A stretch of 15,828 bases of DNA from Anaerolineae bacterium (GTDB taxonomy: Bacteria > Chloroflexota > Anaerolineae > B4-G1 > DUEL01). The notes beneath the pieces are model-generated. The model was not told the origin of the DNA and did not search any database. It saw only the letters and a program-made list of their open reading frames with translations. The stretch covers positions 1-15,828 of the forward strand of contig JAOZPF010000031.1 of assembly GCA_029932895.1 (NCBI GenBank), read 5' to 3'. Below, in pieces: positions 7,031-13,957 of this stretch. The position numbers and the translations under genes were made by a program. The first letter of the stretch is position 1. Every line of letters begins with the position of its first letter.

Positions 7031-7810
7031 TCAGCCTGCCCTACGTTGCCGGGCTGCCTCAAAGAGCATCACCGCCGCCGCGATAGCCGCGTTCAGCGAT
7101 TCCACCCCACCAGCCAGCGGGATCGTCACCAACGCATCGGCCAGAGCGCGCGCCCGCTCGCCCGCCCCCGCCGCCTCTCCTCCCACAATGAGCACCAGCG
7201 GCTCTGTCCAGTCCACCGCTGTGTAGAGAACATCTCCCTCGCTCGCTGCCAGATAGACCCGGCAACCAGACACCAGGCGGGGGATCTCGTCCCACCCAGC
7301 CGTCACCAGGGGCAGGTGGAAATGCGCCCCCATTCCCGCCCGCACGACCTTGGGGTTGGTCGCATCCACCGTGCCGGGGGGCAGCAGGACCCGGTCGCCT
7401 CCCGCTGCCAGTGTCGTGCGCAGGATAGCCCCCAGGTTCCCGGGGTCGCGCAGCCGGTCCGGGATCAGCGTCAACGTGGGGTGCGCCGGACGGGGGAGAG
7501 CGGGGATGGGCACCACAGCCAACAGCCCCTGGGGGGTCTCGGTGGCGGAACAACCACCCATCACCTCTTGGCTCACCTCCCTGCACGCCACACCCCTCCC
7601 CCGCCAACCGTCCAGAAGAGCGGCTATGCGGCGGTCCTCCCGTGCCGCTGGCGTGAAGAAAACCAGGTGGGGCAGGACGCCAGCACGCTCTGCCTCTGCG
7701 CACAAGCGAACCCCCTCAATCACAAAGCGACGCTCCCGCTGGCGGACCCGCCGCCGCGCCTGCAGGGCCTGTACCAGGCGAACGCTGTCGTTTTTTAGGC
7801 TGGTGATCAT
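7031..7810 (-). CDS. SpoU/TrmH-family RNA 2'-O-methyltransferase
   Basis: A 259-residue SPOUT methyltransferase, expected to transfer a methyl group from S-adenosylmethionine to a ribose 2'-OH in rRNA or tRNA. Residues 1-100 (MITSLKNDSV, then RRFVIEGVRLC) form the substrate-binding N-terminal domain common in RlmB/TsnR-type proteins. The catalytic domain has motif 1 DRLRDPGNLGAILRT (118-132, with Asn125 and Arg131), motif 2 IVGGEAAGAG (208-217) and motif 3 IPLAGGVESLNAAIA (230-244). In motif 2 a glycine stands where relatives usually have Asn (GNE), a mild deviation. The closest guess is a 23S rRNA guanosine methyltransferase, but target identity cannot be read from sequence. No clear ribosome site precedes the ATG. 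It follows the LysM gene across a GC hairpin and ends with TGA, 37 bases before the RNase J start. Confidence 0.88.
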   Translation of the reverse strand: MITSLKNDSVRLVQALQARRRVRQRERRFVIEGVRLCAEAERAGVLPHLVFFTPAAREDRRIAALLDGWRGRGVACREVSQEVMGGCSATETPQGLLAVVPIPALPRPAHPTLTLIPDRLRDPGNLGAILRTTLAAGGDRVLLPPGTVDATNPKVVRAGMGAHFHLPLVTAGWDEIPRLVSGCRVYLAASEGDVLYTAVDWTEPLVLIVGGEAAGAGERARALADALVTIPLAGGVESLNAAIAAAVMLFEAARQRRAG

Positions 7811-7821
7811 CGGAATAGGAA

Positions 7822-7846
7822 GGGGCCGGTAAACTCCCCCGGCCCC
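7822..7846 (-). terminator. GC-rich hairpin between LysM and trmH-like genes
   Basis: GGGGCCGG (7822-7829) pairs perfectly with 7839-7846 around a 9-base loop. In the leftward transcript it is followed by only a short pyrimidine stretch (TTCCTATTCC), so it would be a partial terminator or attenuator after the LysM gene, or an RNA stabiliser. It lies just before the trmH-like start. Confidence 0.45.
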
Positions 7847-7870
7847 CTCTCTCTTTGTGCCCGCGCCCGG

Positions 7871-8569
7871 CTACGGGGCGGGAGGAATGCGAATCGTCTG
7901 ACCCACATAGATGGAGTGGGGATTGGAGATGCCGTTGTAAGAAGCGAGGTAGAGATAACTCAAATTATACCGCAGTGCAATGCGGAACAGGTTGTCCCCC
8001 GCTTGAACCGTATACAGAATCTCGCCAGCAGCGGGCTGCGGCGGTGTGACCTCTGTTCCGGCCGGGATGCGGAGTTCCTGGCCCACATAGATGAGGGCGG
8101 GATTGGTGATGTTGTTGTAGGCCGCCAGTTCCTCCATCGAAAGCCCGTACCGCAGCGCGATGCGGAACAGGTTGTCCCCCGCTTGAACCGTGTAACTCGT
8201 CTCAGTGGTGGAGGGAGGCGGGGCCTCCTGGGTCGGCTCTGCTGTTGGCGGCTGCGTTGGAGCTTGAGTAGGCTCAAGCGTCGCTTCCTGGGCGGACTCG
8301 GCAGTCGCCTCCTGAGTGGGCATGGCCGTCACTTCCTGTGTAGGCTCCACTGTCGGCACTGCCGTTGGCTCCGCAGTAGGTGTGGGCGGTGGAGTGGGGA
8401 GCTGGGTTTGCTCCGCCTCGATGCTCAGTTCCGCCATCTGTGTCAGCTCAAGGTCCCCCTGGGACGGCGTGGGAGTTACGTCGGGCGCAGCAGGCAGATA
8501 ACATCCCGTCAACAAAATGCCGGCGACCACCAAGCTCAGTGCAGCCACAATCACAGAGGTCCTTTTCAT
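7871..8569 (-). CDS. Lipoprotein with two LysM domains
   Basis: A 232-residue exported lipoprotein. The signal is MKRTSVIVAALSLVVAGILL followed by lipobox LTGC with Cys23. Residues 55-122 are a low-complexity Pro/Thr/Glu linker built from PTAEPT-like units. Two LysM domains follow at about 125-169 and 185-229, each with YTVQAGDNLFRIALRY and ending YVGQ..RIP. LysM binds N-acetylglucosamine chains, usually peptidoglycan, so the protein probably anchors at or senses the cell wall; no catalytic domain is present. Ribosome site AAGGAGG lies six bases before the ATG. The gene has its own strong promoter at 8612-8640 and heads the leftward string with the trmH-like gene, RNase J and the glycosyltransferase. 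The two LysM copies are unusually similar at DNA level, pointing to a recent internal duplication. Confidence 0.9.
   Translation of the reverse strand: MKRTSVIVAALSLVVAGILLTGCYLPAAPDVTPTPSQGDLELTQMAELSIEAEQTQLPTPPPTPTAEPTAVPTVEPTQEVTAMPTQEATAESAQEATLEPTQAPTQPPTAEPTQEAPPPSTTETSYTVQAGDNLFRIALRYGLSMEELAAYNNITNPALIYVGQELRIPAGTEVTPPQPAAGEILYTVQAGDNLFRIALRYNLSYLYLASYNGISNPHSIYVGQTIRIPPAP
7980..8191 (-). repeat. Internal LysM duplication, 32-base identical repeats
   Basis: Bases 7980-8011 and 8160-8191 are identical over 32 positions, exactly 180 bases (60 codons) apart. They encode the AGDNLFRIA core of each LysM domain. Flanking sequence is similar but not identical, as expected from a tandem duplication kept homogeneous by selection or gene conversion. 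Confidence 0.85.
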
Positions 8570-8611
8570 CCGATGCCTCCTTCTCAGCTATGGACCGGTT
8601 ACGATAACTAC

Positions 8612-8640
8612 ATAATACCATAACGCAGTATTAGCGTCAA
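8612..8640 (-). promoter_or_regulatory. Strong sigma-70 promoter of the LysM gene
   Basis: On the minus strand TTGACG (8640-8635) and TATTAT (8617-8612) are separated by 17 bases, with TGG before the -10 (extended -10). The predicted start near 8605 leaves a leader of about 36 bases with a good ribosome site. Confidence 0.7.
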
Positions 8641-8710
8641 GCATCCCATCTCGCCCCGAAACCGCTGCCAAGCCTGCAAGAGGCTGATCAGTTACGATTC
8701 GAAAGGAATG

Positions 8711-8744
8711 GAGGCTTTAGTCGGAGAGGATTGAGGCTTTAGTC
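8711..8744. repeat. Short direct repeats GAGGCTTTAGTC
   Basis: The 12-mer GAGGCTTTAGTC occurs at 8711-8722 and 8733-8744, 22 bases apart, with a degraded third copy (GGAGACTTTGG) at about 8782-8792 on the far side of the GC hairpin. It looks like a small intergenic repeat element near the origin region. Confidence 0.5.
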
Positions 8745-8780
8745 CCCCCTGCCCCATCCCCCCCGCAGGGGCAGGGGGGA
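8743..8780. repeat. Long GC-rich hairpin downstream of oriC
   Basis: The arm at 8743-8755 (TCCCCCCTGCCCC) is the exact complement of 8768-8780, with a 12-base loop, giving 13 pairs plus a possible G-T. There is no T-run, so it is not a classic terminator. It may be a REP/MITE-like element, or a barrier insulating the origin from the LysM promoter. Confidence 0.55.
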
Positions 8781-8950
8781 TGGAGACTTTGGCCAATTTC
8801 GCCAGTCCGCCGCCTGTGGCTGGGTTTTAAATCCGGTTGAAGCCTTGATTCCACTGTCCTGAAATATGAATATGCCAACCACTAGAAGCAATTTCATCGC
8901 GTGATGATTGTTAGAGATATTCTTATCATGTGGAGTACTGCTTATTATCG

Positions 8951-8965
8951 TAGTAGTAGTAGTAG
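8951..8965 (-). promoter_or_regulatory. DnaA-trio tract (five TAG repeats)
   Basis: TAG is repeated five times without interruption. On the minus strand the order is a degenerate DnaA box (ATATCCACC, 8975-8967), then CTACTACTACTACTA, then the AT-richer GATAATAAG. This is the order known from the basal unwinding element of Bacillus subtilis (box, trios, melting region), where DnaA loads onto single strand through the trios. A GC-rich block is on the outer side of the boxes rather than between box and trios. Confidence 0.6.
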
Positions 8966-9153
8966 AGGTGGATATGGGGAAAACTTTTGTCGCGGGCGCT
9001 TGCCCCCCTATATATGGGCGCGAGGGGGACAGGGAGCTACCACGCCTGGGGGAGGAGTTGCGGTTTGGGAATGCACAGGGGGGTGTGGATCGTTGGTGGG
9101 CAGGGGGCTGGGGAGGATTGCGAGCGGGGCCATGCTGATGGCGGCAGCTCTCT

Positions 9154-9203
9154 TTTTCCACATAACGGGCTGTTTATCCACCGCAAAGTGACACTTATCC
9201 ACA
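9154..9203 (+). promoter_or_regulatory. Three phased DnaA boxes
   Basis: TTTTCCACA (9154), TTATCCACC (9174) and TTATCCACA (9195, perfect consensus) face the same way and are spaced 20 and 21 bases. This is two helical turns, so bound DnaA would sit on one face of the DNA. Confidence 0.8.
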
Positions 9204-9310
9204 GGCGGGTGGGACATCGGTGGCTCTATATGGGGATTGAGGGTAAAGAGAACCCCACATTTGGGGGAGATCGGCAGTTACAGCGGGATGGGGAAAGGGG
9301 TGTGGATGAG

Positions 9311-10678
9311 TTAGCGGGCTGCCTGGTAGGCCGGGCTGCCGCGGTAGATGCGCTCGCGGATGGATTGGATCTCGCGCCGGAAGGCGGTGCTCTCGTCGAT
9401 CATGGCGGCGATCTTGGCGCAGGCGTGCATAACGGTTGTGTGATCCCGCTTGCCCAGCATTCTACCGATTGCCGAGAGGGAGGACTCGGTCTCCTGGCGC
9501 AACAGATACATAGCGATCTGGCGCGGGCGGGCGATGCGCCTGGTGCGGCTGGAGCTGCAAAGCTCCTCCGGCGTCAGGTGGTAGAAACCGGAGACGGTCT
9601 CGATGATAGTCTGGGCCGTCGCCTCCGGCCGGGTGCAGGCGGTCATCTCAGCCAGTGTCGTGAGGACCAGGTCGGGGGTCAACGGCTGGGCGGTCAGGGT
9701 GGCCATGGCCAGAACCCGATTCAATCCCCCCTCCAACTCGCGGATGTTGCTGCGGATGTGCTCGGCGATCAGGTAGAGTATTTCGTCGGGGACGCGGGCG
9801 CCGCGCTGGGCCGCTTTTTGCTGCAGGATGGCGACGCGTGTCTCCAGCTCTGGCGGTTGGATGTCGACCATCAACCCCCACTCGAAGCGAGAGCGGAGCC
9901 GGTCCTCGAGCAGCGCCATCGAGCGGGGAGGGCGGTCGGACGAGATGACGATTTGGGCCCCGTTTCCGTGCAAAGTGTTAAAGGTGTGAAAGAACTCTTC
10001 CTGGGTGGACTCTTTGCCAGCGATAAAGTGGATGTCGTCGATCAGGAGGACATCGACGGTACGATAGGTTTCGCGGAAGGCGTCGGTGGTGCGGGCGCGG
10101 ATGGCCTCGATCAGGTCGTTGGTAAATGTCTCGGCGGAGACATAGAGCACGCGCAAACCGTCCGCCCTGCCGATGTGCCCGATGGCGTGGAGGAGATGGG
10201 TCTTGCCCAGGCCGACGCCGCCGTAGAGAAAGAGCGGGTTGAACGCGCTGGCTGGACGCTCGGCAACGGCCTGACAGGCGGCGTGAGCCAGACGATTGCC
10301 CGGACCGACGACGAAAGTATCCAGGGTGTAGCTTGGGTTTAGCGAGTTGACGGTGGCCCCGTTGGCGCGGACCGGCTTCTCGTCCACCGGGCGCAGCAGG
10401 GCGAGTGACTGCGGCTCCGGCTCCGCCGGAGGGGCCTCCCAGACCACAAAGCGGACCGCCACCGTCCGCCCGGCGAGACGGGTGAGGATGCGCAGGACCA
10501 CGGGGCGCAGCCGGTGTTCCAGCCAGTCACGGGCGTAGGTGTTGGCCACCCCGATGACGAATGCCCCGTCCTCATAGGCCACAAGTCTGGCGTCGTTCAG
10601 CCAGGTCTCGTATGTTGCCCGGGTCAGTTCCAGTTGTAGCTCACCTAATGCGGCCTTCCAGACCTGGTCGGCGTTCAT
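9311..10678 (-). CDS. dnaA: Chromosomal replication initiator DnaA
   Basis: A 455-residue initiator ATPase with all four domains. Domain I runs 1-80 (MNADQVWKAALGELQLELTR, with YETWL), followed by a short linker to about 115. The AAA+ core has Walker A GGVGLGKT (153-160), Walker B LLIDD (211-215) and the arginine-rich ALLEDRLRSRFEWG stretch. The C-terminal domain IV has RPRQIAMYL (384-392) and the DnaA box-reading signature DHTTVMHA (412-419). The start at 10678 matches the conserved N-terminus and has GAGGGG about 10 bases upstream. However, the frame stays open to an ATG at 10828 (50 more residues, low complexity, no known domain), and the promoter lies only 21 bases before that ATG. The longer form therefore cannot be excluded. 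oriC adjoins the 3' end. Confidence 0.95.
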   Translation of the reverse strand: MNADQVWKAALGELQLELTRATYETWLNDARLVAYEDGAFVIGVANTYARDWLEHRLRPVVLRILTRLAGRTVAVRFVVWEAPPAEPEPQSLALLRPVDEKPVRANGATVNSLNPSYTLDTFVVGPGNRLAHAACQAVAERPASAFNPLFLYGGVGLGKTHLLHAIGHIGRADGLRVLYVSAETFTNDLIEAIRARTTDAFRETYRTVDVLLIDDIHFIAGKESTQEEFFHTFNTLHGNGAQIVISSDRPPRSMALLEDRLRSRFEWGLMVDIQPPELETRVAILQQKAAQRGARVPDEILYLIAEHIRSNIRELEGGLNRVLAMATLTAQPLTPDLVLTTLAEMTACTRPEATAQTIIETVSGFYHLTPEELCSSSRTRRIARPRQIAMYLLRQETESSLSAIGRMLGKRDHTTVMHACAKIAAMIDESTAFRREIQSIRERIYRGSPAYQAAR

Positions 10679-10855
10679 TGACACCAATCCCCTCGCGGGA
10701 TGCAACAGGTTCAGATTTTCCAGATGACAAGCAAGGAAGGCGCTAAACCCAAACGCGCCTGGGGGCACCCGGCTAGAGCCGGATTGCTGCACGGCTGGGG
10801 CCGAGAATTGGGACATTGAGGAAGACATCTCCCACGCCCCGATCGTGCGGGGAGT

Positions 10856-10884
10856 ATTTTACCAAAAGAGCCAGGCGGGGGCAA
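10856..10884 (-). promoter_or_regulatory. Promoter of dnaA
   Basis: On the minus strand TTGCCC (10884-10879) and TAAAAT (10861-10856) are 17 bases apart, with TGG before the -10. The extended -10 TGGTAAAAT is identical to that of the selenoprotein gene. Transcription would start near 10849, giving a 170-base leader if dnaA starts at 10678. Confidence 0.55.
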
Positions 10885-11195
10885 CCGCTATAGGGGCGAA
10901 TCTCTTAAAAGAAGGATGGCTTTAAGATTCCTTATGCCAAGTAGAAAATCATCCCCCCAAGGGCGAAGAAAGAGACGATGATTGTCAGGGCGCGCTGCCA
11001 TGCCCCCATATATGCTGCTGGCTACCGTTGGCATCCCAAAATGTAGGGGGGCGCTTCCCCGGCCTTGCCTCCCCCCGCGTGGTGATCACTGTTGGGGCTG
11101 TATTACGCCCGCCGATTTTTGGTTAGGCAAGGCATTTTGCACAAGAGCGTACTGAGGTGCGTTTGGATTGTAACGCCTCGAGCCCCGCGTAGGTG
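10885..11195. other. Gene-free stretch between dnaA promoter and acyl-CoA dehydrogenase
   Basis: No open frame of merit and no DnaA box is seen. It holds an imperfect hairpin directly behind the dnaA -35 box (GAATC/TTAAA at 10898-10909 with TTTAAGATTC at 10921-10930, two bases bulged). It also has a 9-base inverted repeat 54 bases apart (GCCTTGCCT 11062-11070 and AGGCAAGGC 11125-11133) and a short hairpin near the dehydrogenase stop. A small RNA here cannot be excluded. Confidence 0.4.
11154..11179 (-). terminator. Weak hairpin after the acyl-CoA dehydrogenase operon
   Basis: GAG plus GCGTT (11154-11163, two bases bulged) pairs with AACGCCTC (11172-11179) around TGGATTGT. It begins 16 bases past the stop codon in the leftward transcript. 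There is no T-run after it, so termination is only suggested by position. Confidence 0.3.
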
Positions 11196-12911
11196 TTAGA
11201 GGAGGGCATCCTTCACCAGCAGCGGCGTTGGGTCGGTGGCCTGCAGGGCGGCCACAGCCTGTTGGATTCTGGGCAGCGACTCGGCCACATAGACGCGGGC
11301 CATTGCCTCCTTCTGCTCCGACAGCCGGGCGTCCTTCAGCAGCAGCCAGGAGCCGACCAGGTGCGACGCGGCCTCGACCAGGTCCACGGCGTAATAGCTG
11401 ACCAACTCGGGGTCCTCCTGCCCTTTGAGGTGGTCGATGCAGTGGTTGAACGAAAGTGTGGCCTCTTGCACCTGCTCCTTGAGCGGGGTCAGGTCATGGC
11501 CGTAATCGAGCCCTGCCCACTCCTCCAGCAGCCCGTCGAGGATGTGGCCCAAAAGCCCTCCGGTGGCGGCGACGACCTGTAGCTGACTGGTGCCCTCGTA
11601 GATGCTGGTGACGCGCATATCGCGATAGTGTCGCTCGACGCTGAACTCGCGCATATAGCCGGTGCCGCCGTGGACCTGGATGGCCTGGTAGCAGACCCGG
11701 TTTCCCATCTCGGTGGCGTAGAACTTGACCAGCGGTGTCAGCACGTCTAGCTGCCGGCCCAGCCTTTTCACCCGGCCTCGTGCGGCAGGCTCTGGCTTCT
11801 CCGCCTCCTTCAACTGCCGCTCGTAGGCGCGGTGGAGGTCGACCAGCCGTGCGGTCTCATAGACCATCGCCCGCGCGGCCTCGATCTCGCCGCGCATCGA
11901 GAGCAGCATCCGCGTGACGGCGGGCAGGTCCCGGATTGGCCGCCCGAATTGGATCCGTTTCTCGGCGTACTGGAGGGCCTTCCGGTAGGCCGCCTCGGCG
12001 ATACCCACCGCCTGGGCACCTACGGCCAGCCGAGCGCCGTTCATCAGGCTCATGGCGTAACGGATCAGTCCGAAGCGCCGCTTGCCGATCAGTTGCGCTG
12101 GTGTGTTCTCGTACTGGATCTCGCAGGTGGGTGAGGCGTGGATGCCCAGCTTGTCCTCGACGTGGCGGATGTGTACGCTCTCATCCGCCTGCACCAGAAA
12201 GAGGGAGAGGCCACGGGCATCGTCGCTGCCCGCTTCGGAGCGGGCCAGCACGACGTGAATGTCGGCTGCGCCGTTGGTGATGAACCGCTTGACGCCGTTG
12301 AGCCGCCACACGCCCGCCGCCTCGTCGTACGTGGCGCGGGTTTGCACGCTGCCCAGGTCGGAGCCGGCGTCCGGCTCGGTGAGGACCATCGCCGCGGTCA
12401 CCTCGCCACGGGCAAAGCGGGGCAGCACCCTGACCTTCATCTCCTCTGTGCCGTACTCGTTGATGGTGGCAGAGACCTCCAGCAGGCCAAAGATGGTCAT
12501 CAACCCGGCATCGGCGCGGGAGATGATCTCAACCATCATCTCAAAGATCGTCCCCGGCAGGTTCAGCCCCCCCACCTCCCAGGGCAGCATCGGCCCCATC
12601 AGTCCGGCCTGACGGAGGACGGACAGCCCCTCCCGTATTGCGGCCGGGTAGACGACCTGGCCTTCCTGGAGGCTGACCCCCTCCTCATCTCCCTCGGCGG
12701 CCCGCGGCGCGATGCGGGTGGCGCAGACCTCGCCCAGGAGTTGCAGCAGCAGCCGGTAGTTGTCCTTGGCGTCGTCATAGTTGCGCGGCGCGGCGGGGTA
12801 GCGGTCGTGATAGGTGTACCCTCTCTCCAGGATTTCGACCACTGTGGAGAGGTCGAGCTGTTCAAAGTGGAACTCGAGATCGGGATTGTCGGTGAAGAAA
12901 TTGTCGGCCAT
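11196..12911 (-). CDS. Acyl-CoA dehydrogenase (long FadE-like form)
   Basis: A 571-residue flavoprotein expected to oxidise acyl-CoA to 2-enoyl-CoA, passing electrons to ETF. An N-terminal extension (NFFTDNPDLEFHF) typical of the longer subfamily precedes the fold. Visible motifs are AAMVLTEPDAGSDLGS (173-188, flavin/substrate contact), WRLNGVKRFITNGA (202-215), MNGARLAVGAQAVG (290-303), QVHGGTGYMREF (412-423) and SIYEGTSQLQ (436-445). Glu439 matches the catalytic base position of medium-chain enzymes. A C-terminal helical extension of about 120 residues follows. Chain-length preference cannot be read. I take the ATG at 12911, five bases after GGGAGAGG; a GTG two codons upstream is possible. 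It is the last gene of the reductase-etfB-etfA-dehydrogenase operon, 12 bases after etfA. It could act with ETF in oxidation or in reductive/bifurcating enoyl-CoA metabolism. Confidence 0.93.
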   Translation of the reverse strand: MADNFFTDNPDLEFHFEQLDLSTVVEILERGYTYHDRYPAAPRNYDDAKDNYRLLLQLLGEVCATRIAPRAAEGDEEGVSLQEGQVVYPAAIREGLSVLRQAGLMGPMLPWEVGGLNLPGTIFEMMVEIISRADAGLMTIFGLLEVSATINEYGTEEMKVRVLPRFARGEVTAAMVLTEPDAGSDLGSVQTRATYDEAAGVWRLNGVKRFITNGAADIHVVLARSEAGSDDARGLSLFLVQADESVHIRHVEDKLGIHASPTCEIQYENTPAQLIGKRRFGLIRYAMSLMNGARLAVGAQAVGIAEAAYRKALQYAEKRIQFGRPIRDLPAVTRMLLSMRGEIEAARAMVYETARLVDLHRAYERQLKEAEKPEPAARGRVKRLGRQLDVLTPLVKFYATEMGNRVCYQAIQVHGGTGYMREFSVERHYRDMRVTSIYEGTSQLQVVAATGGLLGHILDGLLEEWAGLDYGHDLTPLKEQVQEATLSFNHCIDHLKGQEDPELVSYYAVDLVEAASHLVGSWLLLKDARLSEQKEAMARVYVAESLPRIQQAVAALQATDPTPLLVKDALL

Positions 12912-12923
12912 AGCCACCTCTCC

Positions 12924-13940
12924 CTACTTGGCGTTCTCGCGATAAGCGTGGATCATCTGCGGGATGACCTCGTTCAAGTCGCCTACGATCTTGTAATGAG
13001 CGATGTCAAAGATGGGAGCCTGGGGGTCGGTGTTGATGGCGACGATGGTGCCAGATTGGTCCATCCCGGCACGGTGTTGCACAGCGCCGGAGATGCCGCA
13101 GGCAATGTAGAGCCGCGGGCGGACGGTGACGCCGGTCTGTCCCACCTGATGCTCCGGCCCGACAAACCCGGCGTCAACGGCGGCGCGGGAGCCAGCCACC
13201 TCCCCGCCGAGGACGCGGGCCAGCTCGCGGATCAGCTCAAAGTTCTCCTTGCTGCCCACCCCTGCCCCGCCGGCGACGATGATCGAAGCGTTCTTCAGGT
13301 CGCACAGAGGGGGCCAGGTCTGCCGCTCCAGGACTTTTACCGCCAGATCGGCCGGTTCGAACCGGGGCTCCACCTGAACCACCTCGCCGTGGCGGGCGGG
13401 GTCCGGCTCACCCAGCCGCATCACCCCCTCGCGTACCGTTGCCATCTGGGGGCGCGTCTCGGGGTTGACGATGGTGGCGATGATGTTGCCGCCAAAGGCC
13501 GGCCTAATCTGGTAGAGGAGGTTGTGGTAGGTTTTCCCCTTTTGTTGAAAATCGCCGAGCTGCAGGCCGGTGCAATCGGCTGTGAGGCCGGCACGGAGCG
13601 CGCTGGCAACGCGCGGGGCCAGGTCCCGCCCCACCGGCGTGGCCCCCAGCAGAAAGATAGTGGGTTGGCGCTGGCGCGCCAGGTCGGTTATGACCCGGGC
13701 GTAGGGCAGCGTGCGGTAGCGCGCCAGCTCGGGATGGTCGGCCAACAGGACCAGGTCGGCGCCGTATTGAAAGCCCGTGGTGGTCAGGTCGCCGACCTGG
13801 TGGCCGAGCAGCAGGCCGCAGACCGTTCCTCCCAGCCCTTCCGCCAGCTCCCGCGCCTTGGAGAGCAGTTCCAGACTGACGTCGGCGATGCGGCCGTCCT
13901 CCTGTTCGATGAACACCCAGACCTCGTTTTTTTCTGTCAT
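12924..13940 (-). CDS. etfA: Electron transfer flavoprotein alpha subunit
   Basis: A 338-residue ETF alpha chain that binds FAD and pairs with EtfB to carry electrons between acyl-CoA dehydrogenase and the respiratory or ferredoxin pool. The N-terminal half is the alpha/beta domain (VWVFIEQEDGRIADVSLELL). The C-terminal FAD domain is complete: SRAAVDAGF (251-259), HQVGQTGVTVRP (264-275), CGISGAVQH (281-289) and IVAINTDPQAPIF (299-311). No iron-sulfur insert is present. The ATG at 13940 is preceded by GGAGAGA at close spacing. It lies 17 bases downstream of the etfB stop and 12 bases upstream of the dehydrogenase ATG, so co-transcription is near certain. Whether the pair bifurcates electrons needs structural comparison of EtfB. 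Confidence 0.95.
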   Translation of the reverse strand: MTEKNEVWVFIEQEDGRIADVSLELLSKARELAEGLGGTVCGLLLGHQVGDLTTTGFQYGADLVLLADHPELARYRTLPYARVITDLARQRQPTIFLLGATPVGRDLAPRVASALRAGLTADCTGLQLGDFQQKGKTYHNLLYQIRPAFGGNIIATIVNPETRPQMATVREGVMRLGEPDPARHGEVVQVEPRFEPADLAVKVLERQTWPPLCDLKNASIIVAGGAGVGSKENFELIRELARVLGGEVAGSRAAVDAGFVGPEHQVGQTGVTVRPRLYIACGISGAVQHRAGMDQSGTIVAINTDPQAPIFDIAHYKIVGDLNEVIPQMIHAYRENAK

Positions 13941-13957
13941 TCTCTCCACTCGCCCTG

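Larger units (their letters stand above)
8864..9309. other. oriC: Probable chromosomal replication origin (oriC)
   Basis: This gene-free stretch lies directly downstream of dnaA, a usual oriC position. It contains an AT-richer part (about 8864-8950), a TAG x5 tract, and clustered DnaA boxes: TTTTCCACA 9154-9162, TTATCCACC 9174-9182 and TTATCCACA 9195-9203. There are also inverted degenerate boxes TGTGGATGA 9301-9309, TGTGGATCG 9084-9092, TGGGGAAAA 8975-8983, GGTGGATAT 8967-8975 and TGTGGAGTA 8929-8937. Open frames across it are antisense or unsupported. That makes box cluster, unwinding region and initiator gene together. A bipartite origin using the dnaA upstream region is possible, but I see no boxes there. 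Confidence 0.75.

Noticed and set aside
8739..9161. Minus-strand open frame of 140 codons in the origin region
   Set aside because: Low-complexity translation across DnaA boxes and hairpins, with no ribosome site or domain.
8987..10342. Plus-strand open frame of 451 codons
   Set aside because: Antisense to dnaA and crossing oriC; no protein family features.
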